DNA from: Bryum argenteum | Taxonomy: Eukaryota; Streptophyta; Bryopsida; Bryales; Bryaceae | Assembly: GCA_037043015.1 (NCBI GenBank) | Contig: CM073321.1 | Location: 14,629,001 to 14,693,000 of the forward strand | Length of the DNA: 64,000 nucleotides | Direction: 5' to 3' | Shown here: positions 10,978 to 23,334 of the stretch, piece after piece | Position numbering within the stretch: position 1 is the stretch's first letter | Layout: each line of letters opens with the position of its first letter | The notes under the pieces: model-generated | What the model saw: only the letters and a program-made list of their open reading frames with translations | Told to the model about the DNA's origin: nothing | The model's database searches: none | Made by a program: the position numbers and the translations under genes

Positions 10978-11670
10978 AGGAATCGAGCATCACCCTGCCA
11001 GACCTGCGTCGATGCAAGTCTACCAGGTAGGTGAAAAATTCAGCAAAAAAAATGCCTCGTCCACCTCTGCAACGGCACAGTCATCAACGGTACACTCACA
11101 AAACCAGGGAGACAACCAATTTGGACAAATTGAGCTCCCTAACCCAGCCTCGGGCAGGGCCCTCACCGGCATCTAAGGCCATCTCATCAGGACGGAGCTG
11201 CTAAGGAGATCGGCACACCACGAGGAGTGGATCAGCTTCCCTTCCCCAAACACAAGGAAGATCATCCAATCGACCCACCAACGCCAGGAAGATTGACAAA
11301 AAGTCAACAGTTCGTGTTACATCTGTGATCAAAGCAAGCATAGAAAGAGGAATCAAGCATCACCCTGCGAGACCTGCGTTGACACAAGTTAGGCAGGTAG
11401 GTGAAATATTCAGCAGAAAACACGACATTTGTCCACCCTTGCAACAACAGAGTCATCAACGGCACACTCACAGAACCAGGAGGACGACCAATTCGGCCAG
11501 AGTGAGCTCCCAAACTCAGCCTCGGGTAGGGCCCTCACCGGCATCCTGGGCCATCTCATCAAGTGGAGCTGCTAAGGAGATCGGCACACCACGAGCTGTG
11601 GATCAGCTTCCCCTCCCCAAACACAAGGAAGATCATTTGATCCACTTAGCGACTGCAGCGGACGAATTCG
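10978..11670 (+). repeat. Imperfect tandem duplication, unit about 370 bases
   Basis: The block from 10,978 (CATCACCCTGCCAGACCTGC) to about 11,280 repeats from about 11,352 to 11,640, including the segments CCTCGGGYAGGGCCCTCACCGGCATC and GAGATCGGCACACCACGAG. Both copies give long open frames on the plus strand with HHPARPA, but codon use and lack of homologues known to me argue against a real gene. It may be the LTR or terminal part of an unidentified element. Confidence 0.6.
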
Positions 11671-11845
11671 AATGACTATGGGTTTCACGCCTGTGCACAA
11701 GTGACAGTCGAGAAAGTGACGATCATCGCGAGGCTTTGTCGACCTTGCAAAACAATGTGCCTAAGAGAATATTGTGCCGGATTTATCTACATTCATTTTG
11801 AGAATCTGCAAACATGTACCATATTAATGCAATAAAGTACGAGTT

Positions 11846-12250
11846 TTATGGATGCTTCTTGCAAACCTTGAAATCCTTTGAGTACCAAGCTTCCAACTTC
11901 GCGCGGGTCTTAATCACCTCCCTTGGTAGATAGCGATGGCATCTGTAAAACTCCGCAAACAAGTTGGACTCTGATGATTGTGTACTCACATTCTCCAAAT
12001 CCATCTCGACGTCCTCTTCTTTGCGCCGCATTGTCACTGCTGCTGCTTTGCCCAAGTTTGCCATTGCATTTGCAGCTCCTTCTTTCAAACCAAATTGAAA
12101 ATTGATAAGGTATGCCTTGCCGATAAGTTAAACTAGACCAAAAGAGACCTTCCATAGCATCTTCACTGTCAACCTCCATTCTATTATTGGAGCTATAAAG
12201 TATACTGTAACTATTTTCGTCTGCGATTTCTGTGACAATATGCAAAAACA
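11846..12250 (-). other. Candidate coding exons, unknown protein
   Basis: Minus-strand translation gives NNRMEVDSEDAMEGLFWSSL, and after a one-base frame change KEGAANAMANLGKAAAVTM and EFYRCHRYLPREVIKTRAKL. The composition is protein-like and the two frames abut, which suggests a broken exon rather than noise. I do not recognise the family. It may belong to the 5' part of the ParB-like pseudogene or to a third gene. Confidence 0.3.
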
Positions 12251-12564
12251 CAAGCCTGCCGAGCTTCTACATGCTGGGATTGATCCCGCTCGGCGGCTAC
12301 TGGATAACTAGGGTTTGATGGCTGCGGCGCTGCGCAGAGGCCTCCAGATACCAAGTCGTCAGCTCACACCTAGGCCTTGGTTTGTCAGGACGGAGCTGAC
12401 GGAGTGGGAACCGGGCTCTGGTTCGATAGTCGAGGGGGACGGCGTGGAAACCGGGCGGCCAGAGAGGACCGCGCCGAATGGACTGCTAACGGCCTGGACC
12501 GGGGCTGCGTCCGGGTATCAATCGTGAAGGAGGGCGACGAACTCGACCCAGGCGGGGGTCGCGT

Positions 12565-12712
12565 AGGGCGGACATGGACTTTTGCCTAGTTAGGGGGCGG
12601 ACATGGACTTCTGCGTAGTTAGGGGGCGAGCATGGACTTCTGCCTAGTTAGGGGGCGGACATGGATTTCTGCCTAGTTAGGGGGCGGGCATGGACTTCTG
12701 CCTAGTTAGACC
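12565..12712. repeat. Minisatellite, about 29-base unit
   Basis: Five near-identical copies of a unit reading GGCGGACATGGACTTCTGCC followed by TAGTTAGGG. It sits in a GC-rich stretch (12,300-12,750) with no convincing gene. Confidence 0.8.
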
Positions 12713-13087
12713 GGCGTGTCCATTGACGACCGGCAAAGCTATTGAGGACCGACGCGGCTGCTATGGATCGGACTAGACTAGTCCTATTGCATAATAGACT
12801 CGTACTTTGTACAGTTCGTGATAATTTTACACACACTGTATTGTATTTTCGATCACCGTACTTAGTCACTGCAGTCAGTATTAATATGATTCAAATGTAT
12901 AACATCAAATCAAACATATACTCAATTTTTGTTCATATTTTTCCTTCCTCACAAATAATAGATCAATATCTATAGTTGCAACACGTGTAATCAAAATTGC
13001 ATATCTAATCTATGGAGGTGAATGCTAAAATATGCCAGAATCCTGCATGACACTAAAGAAAAACGACATGTCATTTACCTCCTCTAT

Positions 13088-13470
13088 AATGTGATTAGTG
13101 GTATCTTCATCTTCTTCAATATCTTTTGTCTTCTTGATAGATTCTATCCGCTCCTTGTTCTCAAAACACTCCTTGAAATCCTTCTCCTTCTTGCATTTTG
13201 AGATTCTGCCTATACTAGGGCCCGACTTTACCGTCGTTCACTTCAAAATCAGCAGGGCCTCCATCATCTCCACTCGACCTAGACGCACCCACCTTTCGCA
13301 ATGCACTTCGTTTTCGCGCTTTCGAGTTACTAAAACGCGTACCCCCTCTCCTCTTCTTCGTCTAAGGCACACCGTCATTGGATCTCTCAGACCCCATGCT
13401 CACCGCGTCCATAACGTCAAGACTCTATTCAAACGGACACAAATCTTACCCTCTCAATACCTTACTAGCA
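13088..13470 (-). other. Candidate basic/acidic coding exon
   Basis: The minus strand reads TKKRRGGTRFSNSKARKRSA, then SRSSGDDGGPADFEVNDGK, and in another frame KCKKEKDFKECFENKERIES up to a GTAAAT donor at about 13,088. Lys/Arg-rich then acidic, like a nuclear linker. There is at least one frame break and a TAG. It could be an upstream exon of the minus-strand pseudogene. Confidence 0.25.
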
Positions 13471-13479
13471 CCAACTAAA

Positions 13480-14050
13480 CGAACAATGGAAAGGAACAAA
13501 TCGTCGTCCTACTCCTATATAAACAAAGTTTACAAGCCGCCCCCTAACCTAATTTGCGCATTTGATCATCAATTATCACAACAACTATGACGGCTCATGG
13601 GCGGCCAAATGTGACAGTCTTTGATATGAGATGCTAATCTATTTTTTGAATTTAGATACAAATGCTCTAACAATGATGGCGGCCGTTACTTTTCCAAATT
13701 TGAGACTGTCTACACTTGCACATTAATGACACTAATTACAATTCTTTAATGTTTGAAGGCATTACCAAAGACCCCTTCTCGGTAGGCGGAGCGCCCCCGC
13801 CCACCTCTACGTTGGTCTGTAAGCTTTGCAAAGATCTTCCTGTTTGTGTTGCGCCTTGTTCTGCAAAGATCTTTTAGATAGTTGGAGAAAATTGTCAGGA
13901 GCGTGCATGTGTCCATATAGGAACCCACAAACACCCTGTTAAAGTCGGAGATTATAGATGTGTAAGAAAAAAAATAGATGAGTTACTAGAAGAGCATGTT
14001 GACTGTTACCCTCAAGCAACAATTTCCAAAATAGTTATGTAAACGAGCAA
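13480..14050. other. Intergenic, no gene seen
   Basis: AT-rich flank before the MULE. A short minus-strand open frame at 13,746-13,934 has no recognisable content. Confidence 0.4.
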
Positions 14051-14054
14051 AGAC

Positions 14055-16590
14055 ATGCTAGGTAACTTACTTCTCCGTGACAAAGGTGACCCCGAAACTG
14101 GCAACCTTTCTCTCCGGCAGCTAGAACCTGTCTTTAAACAATGCAAAGAGTTGAACTCTCCGATCATGCAGAATCGTATCTACACTTTCAAGTACTTGCG
14201 TAGGTATGGCATTCTCGATGGGATTACGAAGCTCAGAGGTCTCAGCAACTCGGCGTATGTGCAACACAACATGTTCCCTAGCCAAGGCGACCAATCGGAA
14301 AAAGTCTTCAGCTTCAAGATATCCGAGGTCGGCCCCGGTAGCGGTGTTGACCTTGTTCGCCGTATGCAGCCTGGAGGAAACCTCTCCTACGCATGGATGA
14401 TGTTTGACCATGTCAAACGCGTTACAGATTGGACCACCATGGCCTTCCACGTGTACGACTCGCGTTACCAACGCATTCTAACCATTGTATGCTGTGATTT
14501 CCAGTCTGAGGACAAAGACGCTCAACTCGTCTTCTGGAAGAACCTCAACCACGTCAGGCAAGGAAAGGAGTACCCAAATTGTAGTTTCAAGGATTAATGG
14601 CTGATAGTGCTCAAGCCAATTGGAACGCTGTGCGCATCATCTACAACTTTGGAAACCCTGTTGTCCCCATGGAAGGCCGCGAACGCACATGTTATTTCCA
14701 TTGGACGCAGTCTCTTGGGAAACATACAAAACAATACATTGTGCACGAATTGCAAAGCCAACACCTGATTCTCTGTAAGCAGTACAAGGATGCGCGCACC
14801 ATGGAAGAGGCTGAGATGCGGTATTGGGCTATCAAAGCATGGTAGGCATCCTCAAAGGCTACCTCGGAAGTTGGTTTAGAACACCTAGGTCATTGACTTG
14901 CGTACTACCATTTTAGGTACAGACAATGGGGTGGATTTATGGAACTAGTAAGTATACAATTCCTTTGCGTTATTTTTGCTGATTACATGTTCTACGATAG
15001 CTTCTATAATGTTATGACAGTTGCAAAGAAAATGACAGTTATTGTTATAATAATATATATTAGTGGTTGATTTTTATGTGGATGTATATACTGTGAATGT
15101 GTATTAAGTACAAATCTAAATTATGAATAGAGTTCTAATAAGTTTGTACATTGCAGGAAAAATAATATTCAGTAGAAAAACTCACTGAGATGCCTTCTTG
15201 TAACTTTGTCGAGTCAATCCATAACAAATGGTTGCAAGCGTCTAGCAATAAGGGTAGGGATCTCTACGTTGCAGCCGTTGAGGATTACGTTTGAGCCTTC
15301 CTCCAAGTGGTCGGCTACCATCGATACAACAAAGGTGGAGCAAGTGGTTTTGGACCATCTGTAGACAAACTTCGTAAGCGTCTTCACGCCGTCCAACGTC
15401 GAGCTGATGGATCCGGCAATCCAGCTTGCGTCAACAAGAGAGTTATGGACTTCCCTCAAGCAGAGGCTTTCTCTACGCGTGATGCCCACTTGGAGGGGGC
15501 AGAGGTTTTCCGTTCCAGAAAACGTAAGGCATATGTTTCCATTGGTGCTGAAGATGAAACCCATCGACCTGACACCGTGAGCTACTCGCGTCCTCGGGTC
15601 GGGAGAGGAGTCACAGAAGCTTATGCTGAGAATCTCACTACTATCTACGAAGAAGATGAAGTTCAGGAGGAACCGCTGGAACCGTCCTTTTCTCCTAGAC
15701 CTTGTATTCAGCGCGTCATTGCTGTCCAAGAGACGAGAGTGAATGAGCGGCTTTGGCACATTGCCCGTTTGAAAGAGTCTTCAGCCAAGGCTTGTTGGGG
15801 TATTATGGCTAAGACTAGGAAGAAATGCAAATCCCGCATTGTCCAAAACGGGAAGGCGATCGCAGCTCCAACTTACACCAGAGTATGGCAGCGTCGTCAA
15901 GAACGTCCTAAAAAAATTAATCAGTTCTTCTTTTGTCCTGACGACATTGAGCGTTGTGTAAAGGGCAGTCGTCGTAAATGGATTGAGCCGTTCTCTCGGA
16001 AATAAGGTTGACCGCCTATTCCCTCACTTTGGCCCGTGAAGATTGGAACGAATCTAACACGTGACAAAATAGAGGCGTTGGAGAATGCGGGATTTCGGCT
16101 CCCACACAAGGAACGGCTTCCATTCATTACTGTTGCTCCACCGAGAGACTTGTCACATATTCCAGTGCCGAACAAGGCTGACGTGTACCCAAAATCACGC
16201 AAGTCTAAACTTCTTCGACGCATCAAGGCTGTGACTCCGAAGCACATGAAGAACATTGATTCAGCTCGTGCCATGGAGGCAAAATTACTCGAGGTGACCA
16301 TGATACCACAACCTCGTTTTGGATGTACTGTCGCTTTGGAGTCGGATTCAGAGTATATCTATAAACTATCTCTTAGTGAGAACCCGTAATGCCCGGTGTT
16401 CAAAAAAACCATAACTAAGCTAGACCGAAAAGGCAAACCGTATAGACATTGCAAGCACCTATACTTTGTGTTGGTATTGGTATGCAAATTTGATATCGAT
16501 AGAGACATCTTCATCCACACGCCCACCCTCAGTTTCAATGAGGTGAAAATGATTCTAGAGAGGGGCATCCTAGACCAAGTTACAGAGTAG
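14055..16590 (+). pseudogene. Mutator-like (MULE) transposase with SWIM finger
   Basis: The first frame (14,055-14,594) ends in AWMMFDHVKRVTDWTTMAFH and FQSEDKDAQLVFWKNL. A one-base shift leads into FMADSAQANWNAVRIIYNFG and TCYFHWTQSLGKHT. These fit the MULE transposase core, with Asp in FDHV, Asp in MADSA and a following Glu-rich helix. FVESIHNKWLQASSNKGRDL follows at 15.2 kb, a long basic linker runs to 16,005, and a SWIM-type zinc finger lies at the end (NP, TAA, CPVF ... YRHCKHLYFVLVLVC). Stops and shifts at about 14,590, 14,845, 15,295, 16,005 and 16,387 make it a pseudogene. Terminal inverted repeats were not found by eye. Confidence 0.75.
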
Positions 16591-16599
16591 ACTACCTCA

Positions 16600-17046
16600 A
16601 GGTCATATTATTCAGGTCACCTAAACCAACATCCACATCAACCCGATCTATATGTTATTCCTGTAATCGTGTGTTTCACACGTTATTTATCTTGAATTCA
16701 GCGCTTTACGGAAGTCAATAAATGTATTCATATTTACAAAAACTAATGAATTGCTATACCTCTTTGACTTCTGATTTCACAATTATAAGATACTAGTCTA
16801 CATTGTAAAATTCTTAAATGTCTCTTAAGTCCACCCAATTTGCAGAACGTGGTTTAAGTTCACCCAATTCAGAATTTTTAGCCTCATCTCCACGGGTTTA
16901 GGAACACTAAACCACGGTAATAAGTCAAGAATATTCAAATATTCTTGAGAATATTTGGGAAAAAATAATTAAATATTATTTTTAGAATTTTTTCTAATAA
17001 ATACATTATTGTAAGTAGTCTATTTAATAAATATATTATTGTAAGT

Positions 17047-17119
<73 letters not shown>

Positions 17120-18165
17120 TTAGTGAATTGATATGCTCATATATACATAATCTTATCATTAAAGTCTTTCAAAATAATAGGTCAATATATAGATCATTTG
17201 GAAATTTCTATTAATAGTTTAATTGAGATTACAACACTAACACACAATGAATCCAATAAATATAGTATTTTATCAATATATGATTTAGGTAAAAAGACAT
17301 TAATTAATACACTATTTCATAATAGATTATTTTAGAGAAGTTAATGAATAGATTATTCAACAAAACATTATGTAATATAGTCACCTATTATTTGAGAATG
17401 TGCTGATATTGAATAGAGTTATTGTTCAATAGATTACTTTATATATAGATTGGTATGATATTTTTATATTTTGATATGCCTTTAAAGAAAGAAAAGCTGA
17501 TAATAAATTATTAACTAGAATATTATTTTTAAAAATTAAAATTTGAGACTATGTGGTTTATGAATATATGTAGAAGTGTGAAAGATTGCGTAAGTGCAAT
17601 TTCAAATTTTTTTGATGTCTAATACATGTTAACTAAAACACTTAAGTATTGAGAAACGTAAGTAACATACTAGTGCATAAGGAGCTTAAATAAAATTCTA
17701 AAATTACAAGCTATAAATATTGCCTATAAAGTAAAATTTACATGCTACATGAATTAAGTTGACAAATCCTAATATATTGATTATCGATACATTCTGAAAA
17801 TATGAAAACATGTAGTAGTTTACATTCATGATTAATCATTCCTTAAAAACATTTTTCTTCTTCACACTCATTCTGAAACATTGTTGTTCTTCGATCTGCG
17901 TTCAAATATATTTATAATATAGTACAATAATTTATAAAGGAATAGTAATGTTAAGACATAAATACGCCGACGAAGTTCATGACTTTCAAAGATTGAATCA
18001 AAAGTATGAATAATTTCAGTACTTATATTTGAGAATCTCGATAATGTAAATACCTTCCAATATGTGTTGAAAGTAAGAATTTGTACAAAGTTCAACAACC
18101 TCTGTCTTCGGTTTGTTTAGTAGCAGTCACAGTGCTACTCTATTTGAAGAAACACACAATGAAAG
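16600..18165. other. AT-rich stretch, no gene seen
   Basis: Contains a (TA)n run of about 64 bases at 17,049-17,113 and otherwise dispersed A/T-rich sequence. Open frames here are short and compositionally biased. Confidence 0.6.
17049..17113. repeat. (TA)n microsatellite
   Basis: About 32 uninterrupted TA units. Confidence 0.95.
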
Positions 18166-18169
18166 TACA

Positions 18170-18398
18170 TTAGAGAAGAGAGCGAATAGCAACGTCAGGC
18201 TTTACTCCGCTAGCAATGTTTTCAACCACCTGTATAGATGTATATGACGGTGTATATAGTAATATAAGCAACCCAAGTAAAACAGTAAACCCGTTCTTTC
18301 GATAAAGAAATTTTTATCTCTTCTGCATACTCTTCGATCTTTTGTTTCACATCGTACATAATTCTTTTCACCAAAATTTGATACGAAGTACTAGACAT
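18170..18398 (-). CDS. Possible small two-exon gene, 55 residues
   Basis: Minus strand: ATG at 18,398, first exon to 18,291 (36 codons), a 61-base intron with GTTTAC and TATACAG borders, second exon 18,229-18,170 (19 codons plus TAA). Both exons are exactly in phase. The product begins MSSTSYQILVKRIMYDV, has a Lys/Glu-rich helix, and ends VKPDVAIRSLL. It looks like a short helical protein. No family is recognised. It could be the 3' end of a larger broken gene, or chance in AT-rich DNA. Confidence 0.28.
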
Positions 18399-18399
18399 G

Positions 18400-19040
18400 A
18401 TTGCGTTTGTAGGATCAAGGCTTACAATGATATTTATACTTCAATCAATGATTTAGGACATTGAAAGTGGACTTTGAGACAATAGTTGATAGGTAGTTTA
18501 AAAGTTACTCAGATGTTGCACAACACAAGTTCAATATTAAAGATCAATGAATGCATTATTTGTATTTCATATATGCATATTTGAAACGCAAAGATGATCC
18601 ATATTTGCAATTGATTTTTAACATTTCAATACAAAATCTAATTGTAAGATTAAACATCTACAAATCAAATTAAAACGTTCAATAATGTTATTTTGGTAAG
18701 TAATGTTATTTTAGTAAGCTTAATGTTAAAAAAATTAAAATTACATATATAACATTGAGGATGTATACATTGACATTCAGTTTAAATACATAACTTATGA
18801 ACATTAAAATTTCATTTCTTAAATGTTCCGGAGTGAATTTAATAAGTTTCACGAATTTACTTATCAAATTGTATATATTGTTCATTGTAGATTAATTTGT
18901 TGGTTTCTTTAAAAAATTTAAGTTAAAATATGTGATTTCATCACTGCTACTGATAGCTGTAGCAATTCGATTGTCTACATAATAGACTATGATTATATTT
19001 ACGTTGTATGAATTTATAATTTGAAAGATATATATTTCAT
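18400..19040. other. AT-rich stretch, no gene seen
   Basis: No coding block or clear repeat by eye. Confidence 0.5.
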
Positions 19041-19054
19041 ATATAAATAAATAG

Positions 19055-19419
19055 AGGCACCACAAGCCTTGGCTTGGTGGTTAGGGCTTAGGCCCCCAAT
19101 GAGGAGGTCGTGGGTTCTATTCCTCATGCTGGCATGGTGCTCACCACTATAGTCCACCCAAATATTGTGGGGGGTCTTTGGACCTTGTTGTATGGGTACC
19201 TCAAAGGCCTTTGGGGGGATACTATGTCAAGTATCTTCAAGGCATTAGTAACTAGGCTAGAAACTAGCGTAGTTATAGTGTCCACCCTCGAGAGGGGGAA
19301 GTAGTATTGTTCCAATTTCCCCTTGTCCGGTGGCCATCGGGATATTAGCATTACGAACGGACACTTCATTCACGCCGGCCCCTTAGAAAGGGACTGGAGT
19401 TTCTATCTATCTATCTATC
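19055..19419 (+). mobile_element. tRNA-derived SINE with (TATC)n tail
   Basis: The element is flanked by a perfect 13-base direct repeat TATAAATAAATAG at 19,042-19,054 and 19,420-19,432. The head has an A-box-like TTGGCTTGGTGGTTAGGG and a B-box-like GGTCGTGGGTTCTATTCC, the internal Pol III promoter of a tRNA-derived SINE. The 365-base body ends in CTATCTATCTATCTATC, the kind of short tandem tail used by some SINEs for LINE-driven retroposition. It carries no protein gene; the plus and minus open frames inside it are incidental. Confidence 0.85.
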
Positions 19420-19434
19420 TATAAATAAATAGTA

Positions 19435-19868
19435 TATGATATAATATGTAGTAAATATCTAGTATTATTATATTATATATAGATATCATATATATTACGT
19501 ATATACGAATAATTAAAACATAGTTGAATAAAAATGATGTTTACACGTACGAATTTTAACGAGATATTGCAAATGATAGAAATAATTTGAAGTACATAAT
19601 AATCAACATTCAATTATGAATTGTTAGCAAGTGCATACATATAAGAAACTTAGTATTAATAAACTTATAGATAAGATAATAGCTTAATACTTAATAAGAC
19701 TACACCTTAAGGTAAATTTTGCATCAAATTTATTTTATTGGAACTTTATTCAAAAAGAAAGGTTTAATGTTAAGCATACTCAAGTCACAAAAATATGAAA
19801 TTATGAGTTGTATCCATTGTATTGCTTCTGAGTACATAATTTTTGGGATCAGTTTTGTATCATGTCAT
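19435..19868. other. AT-rich stretch, no gene seen
   Basis: Between the SINE and the first palindrome array. Nothing recognisable. Confidence 0.5.
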
Positions 19869-19869
19869 G

Positions 19870-20360
19870 CAGTTTAGCTCGAGTCGAGCTAAACTGTATG
19901 GCCTACGTATTCCTGCAGTTTAGCTCGAGTCGAGCTAAACTGTATGGCCTACATATTCCTGCAGTTTAGCTCAAGTTGAGCTAAACTGCAGTATGTATTC
20001 GATCAAACAGTTTAGCTCGAGTCGAGCTAAACTTCACTATGTACTCGGTCAAACAGTTTAGCTCGACTCGATCTAAATTGCACTATGTATTCAATCGAAT
20101 TGTTTAGCTCAAGTCGAGCTAAAGTGCAGTATGTATCCAACCAATCAGTTTAGCTCGTGTCGAGCTAATCCGAAGCGCAGTACTGTACTTACACTTCTAC
20201 TGGAGTCCAGCTTAACTGCAGGGCGTTGAAGGATGAACAGTTTAGATCGAGTCGAGCTAAACTGCTTGATCAAATACATAATGCAGTTTAGCTCGAGTCG
20301 AGCTAACTTATAGAATGTATTCTCTTAGTCAGTTTAGCTCGACTTGAGCTAAACTGCATG
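19870..20360. repeat. Palindrome array A (about 11 units, CAG/CTG outer arms)
   Basis: Each unit is TTTAGCTCGA, one G or C, then TCGAGCTAAA, extended outward here by CAG on the left and CTG on the right, so the dyad is kept. Spacers are about 20-30 bases and share phrases such as TATGGCCTAC and ACTATGTAYTC. Two or three units are degraded (20,160-20,260). The array ends about 80 bases before the first coding exon of the DUF7869-like pseudogene, so it probably sits in that gene's first intron, as in the other copies. Confidence 0.9.
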
Positions 20361-20440
20361 TGTTTGTTTCTCATACTGTCCTTAAGTTGTGTCACTGTTT
20401 TTATTTCAATCTTTTTTGAGTTTGTGAAGATCTTTTACAG

Positions 20441-23332
20441 GTTGGATTTCTCTTCAAACAATGACGCTTTTGCCGAAGGACCTTTGAATCTTGGTTTACT
20501 TGCTGCTGAAGTTGTTCTTTCAAGGCTCTCAACAGAGGAGACTGTTGCATTGCTCGATTCCAAAGGACTCAGAAAAAAATAGCTGAGGGTTTACTTCGAA
20601 ACCTACGATCGGGCGATGTACCTAAGTGTAATGGCTTCCTTGGTGATTGCCGAGTTGTAGTGCAAGTTTCAAATTTGTTTGTTGCGGTCGAGGATTTTGA
20701 CGACTGGATATACTCCTTCAAGTCGTGGCCCATTCAGCAAGTCCTCCTAGACGGTGTGAGTCTTTTTGATCACAGTCAGCAAGATGTTTACAACAGATGG
20801 GTCCCGGAACGTAGTGGACGGCAGGGCTCATCTCGAACTCGATCGTATGATAATTCCTCAAGGAATGAGTCTACTCCAGTTTTGCGCAAATTACAGAAGC
20901 TGATGACGGTCATCAATGCGGTCACATGTAATACTTGCTATAGGCACAAGTGTGTTCAACTATACCCAAGCCCCAAGGGAGAAGATTAAGGTTTTCAGGT
21001 CTCGCATGTACAACAAGACTACTGTGCAGTTTAAGAATCACATTAAACTCGATGTCCATAAGCAGTTCCACAGAAATGCTGAAAGGCGAAATGTAGTCAC
21101 TCTAGAAGGTATAGATGTTTGCCCTCTTGCGTGGATGAAAATCATGGGCGTGAGCAACGATACGTTTAATCGCAACGCCTAGAGTGCAGTTGATGGTCTT
21201 GAGGCCCAGTTGCACGGAAACACGAACTTGCGAAAGCCTAGGAATCAAACGATTGTTGCTTCTGCTGTTTTAGGGGCAATAGTTGATTGACATGCTGATC
21301 ACATGCCTCACAAGTCCTGAAGCCTTCTATCGGGGTAGAAGGTTGTTGCCAAGGTACTTCCTTCAAGTTTTAAGTGGAAGGACCAAATTCCTCATTTTGA
21401 TCATCACCTTCAAGAGTGTGGGCTCCCGCCGGTGTCAGCTTCAAACCTTAGTAAGATTTGCCACCTCAGCTATCCAGAATATTATGCCAAAAGATTGAGG
21501 GACAATTTTGCGCGTTGCTCCAAGTGTGATGAGTTACAATCACTGATGAAGCTCACTCTTCTTGGGACACAATCATCTCTTACATGGTTGAGGAAGTTGA
21601 ATGTGCACTTAGATTCTGCATATGTATACAAAGACTTATACTACCTCAACCGCTTTAGATCTAAGAAATCGCCTCATAATATTTTGATCATTAGGCATAA
21701 CAAGATGGACCACTCAAAAACAACATCACCTGCTTTGTCTCATAAGGTGAAGAACATAGACGGACTTATGAAGTTACCTCTTGCAGTTACGGGAATTCTT
21801 GCTCATGGTCATGTAGACCAGCGTTACGCTCATTATGGACTAGATGTTTACTCACATGATGCCAATTATACTGTTGACTCGTTTGCAAAACTTTTGTGAG
21901 ATTCGGAAGCTGCACCTAAATCCTTATGTAGACCACTCTTTACAGAGCCTCCATCGCTCCACTGTATATAGCTCTTTTACGAGTTTCAGAGGTGTGTATG
22001 GATCCATTGGCCCGATTCGTGACATCCTAGTTCTAGCAAAGCCTTTGCCTCCAATTTTGAATGTCCAAATCGATAATGGTGTGAGTCATAACAAGAATAG
22101 ATTCCTCTTTAGATTCTGGTCTCTGTTGGTAGCAAAACGAGTATTTCGAGAGATATATGTTAATTTTATGCTCGTTGGTCACAATCATGATGACATAGAT
22201 GCGTTATTTGGACGTTGGAGCATGGCGTTGCGAAAGGAGGATTATCCTACCATCCCTCTTCTCATGAAATCTTTTATGAGGATTGAGAAACTTCCAGCTA
22301 TTCCACACCTCGTTTAAGAAGTTCCGGATTTCAAGTAATCCATTGAAGAGTGGATGTTAGATGGCGATGAAGCATTGGTGGGGCATACGAACGCGCATCA
22401 ATTCAAGTTTTACATGGATCCAAGTGGATGCCCCGTAATGAAGTACAAGATTTTTTGTCACGACAAGGAATGGCTTCCTAGAGGTGATCATGCTGGTATT
22501 AAATTGTGGAAGGAGGATTCTGAAGGGAGATCATTATGGCCACGTGGTGAACCGGATGCAATGCGTCCAAACGAGATGCGCCATTTGCCTGAGGAGGTGA
22601 AAGGGATTTCAGGCTTTGTTGATCACTGGCAACGATTATCACGTGAGTCAATTGAATTGCAGAGATTGTATATCATAGCCTCTCTCATATTATTGGAGCG
22701 GTGTTAAAGATGCTCTTTGTGTACCGATGGATATACTTGTATCGTCCCAAAATGGGATTCCGTCAACTTTGGAGGAACCATTAGCGTTGCAACATGGTTG
22801 TTAGCCATCAACTCGACTTGCACATGCTATGGAAGATGAGTTCGCTATAGAAGGGAATGTGCGCGAAGAGTACGACGATGATGATCATTTTGTTGGCCAG
22901 AGACGTGATTTTCCTGCTCCTTTATTCCAAGTTGGACGTGACCTTTATAAAGGTTATTTTGTTGCACAACGTCCATGCGGCACCGATGGCTGGCCTTTCT
23001 GGCTCGAGCGAGCTATGTCTAATCCAAATTCAAACCCAGATCTACCCAATACGGTCGACATCCAGTTCTTTCGTCCAATGTCACGCTCCAAAGAAATTTT
23101 GAAGTATTACACAAAGCGGGATACAAATAGAAAGCTTCGTTGGACTGTTGAGAAAGGTGTAGATGTATCTTCGCAACCTACAAATGCTATTTTCACTGCT
23201 TGGAAATCAACAATTACGCATTCTGACGAGGAAAGCAGTGAAGGTATAGACGCTATTATTACAATATCCAAGAATCAGGTCAAAATCATCAAGGCCTCTT
23301 TGCAAGAGCTTGCCTCATCTTTGATGGAGTAG
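20441..23332 (+). pseudogene. DUF7869-like putative DDE transposase, old plus-strand copy
   Basis: Starts after a TTTTACAG acceptor and runs in fragments. Key blocks: IKLDVHKQFHRN and TLEGIDVCPLAWMKIMGVS (about 21.05-21.17 kb); a CSKCDE zinc-like pair; ILIIRHNKMDHSKT (first acidic block); NVQIDNGVSHNKNRF (second); MLVGHNHDDIDALFGRWSM (third); then a C-terminal domain, FVGQRRDF through DLYKGYFVAQRP and WPFWLERAM. The three acidic blocks suggest an RNase H-like DDE fold. Stops at 21,180, 21,290, 21,897, 22,315 and 22,705 and several frame changes kill it. It is clearly more divergent than the copies at 26-30 and 44-47 kb. From memory the family is annotated DUF7869. Confidence 0.75.
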
Positions 23333-23334
23333 TC

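Noticed and set aside
10928-11675. Plus-strand coding genes with HHPARPA
   Set aside because: Frames derive from a tandem duplication, have no recognisable domain and no supporting splice or start context.
16935-17159. Tyr/Ile-repeat protein
   Set aside because: Translation of a (TA)n microsatellite.
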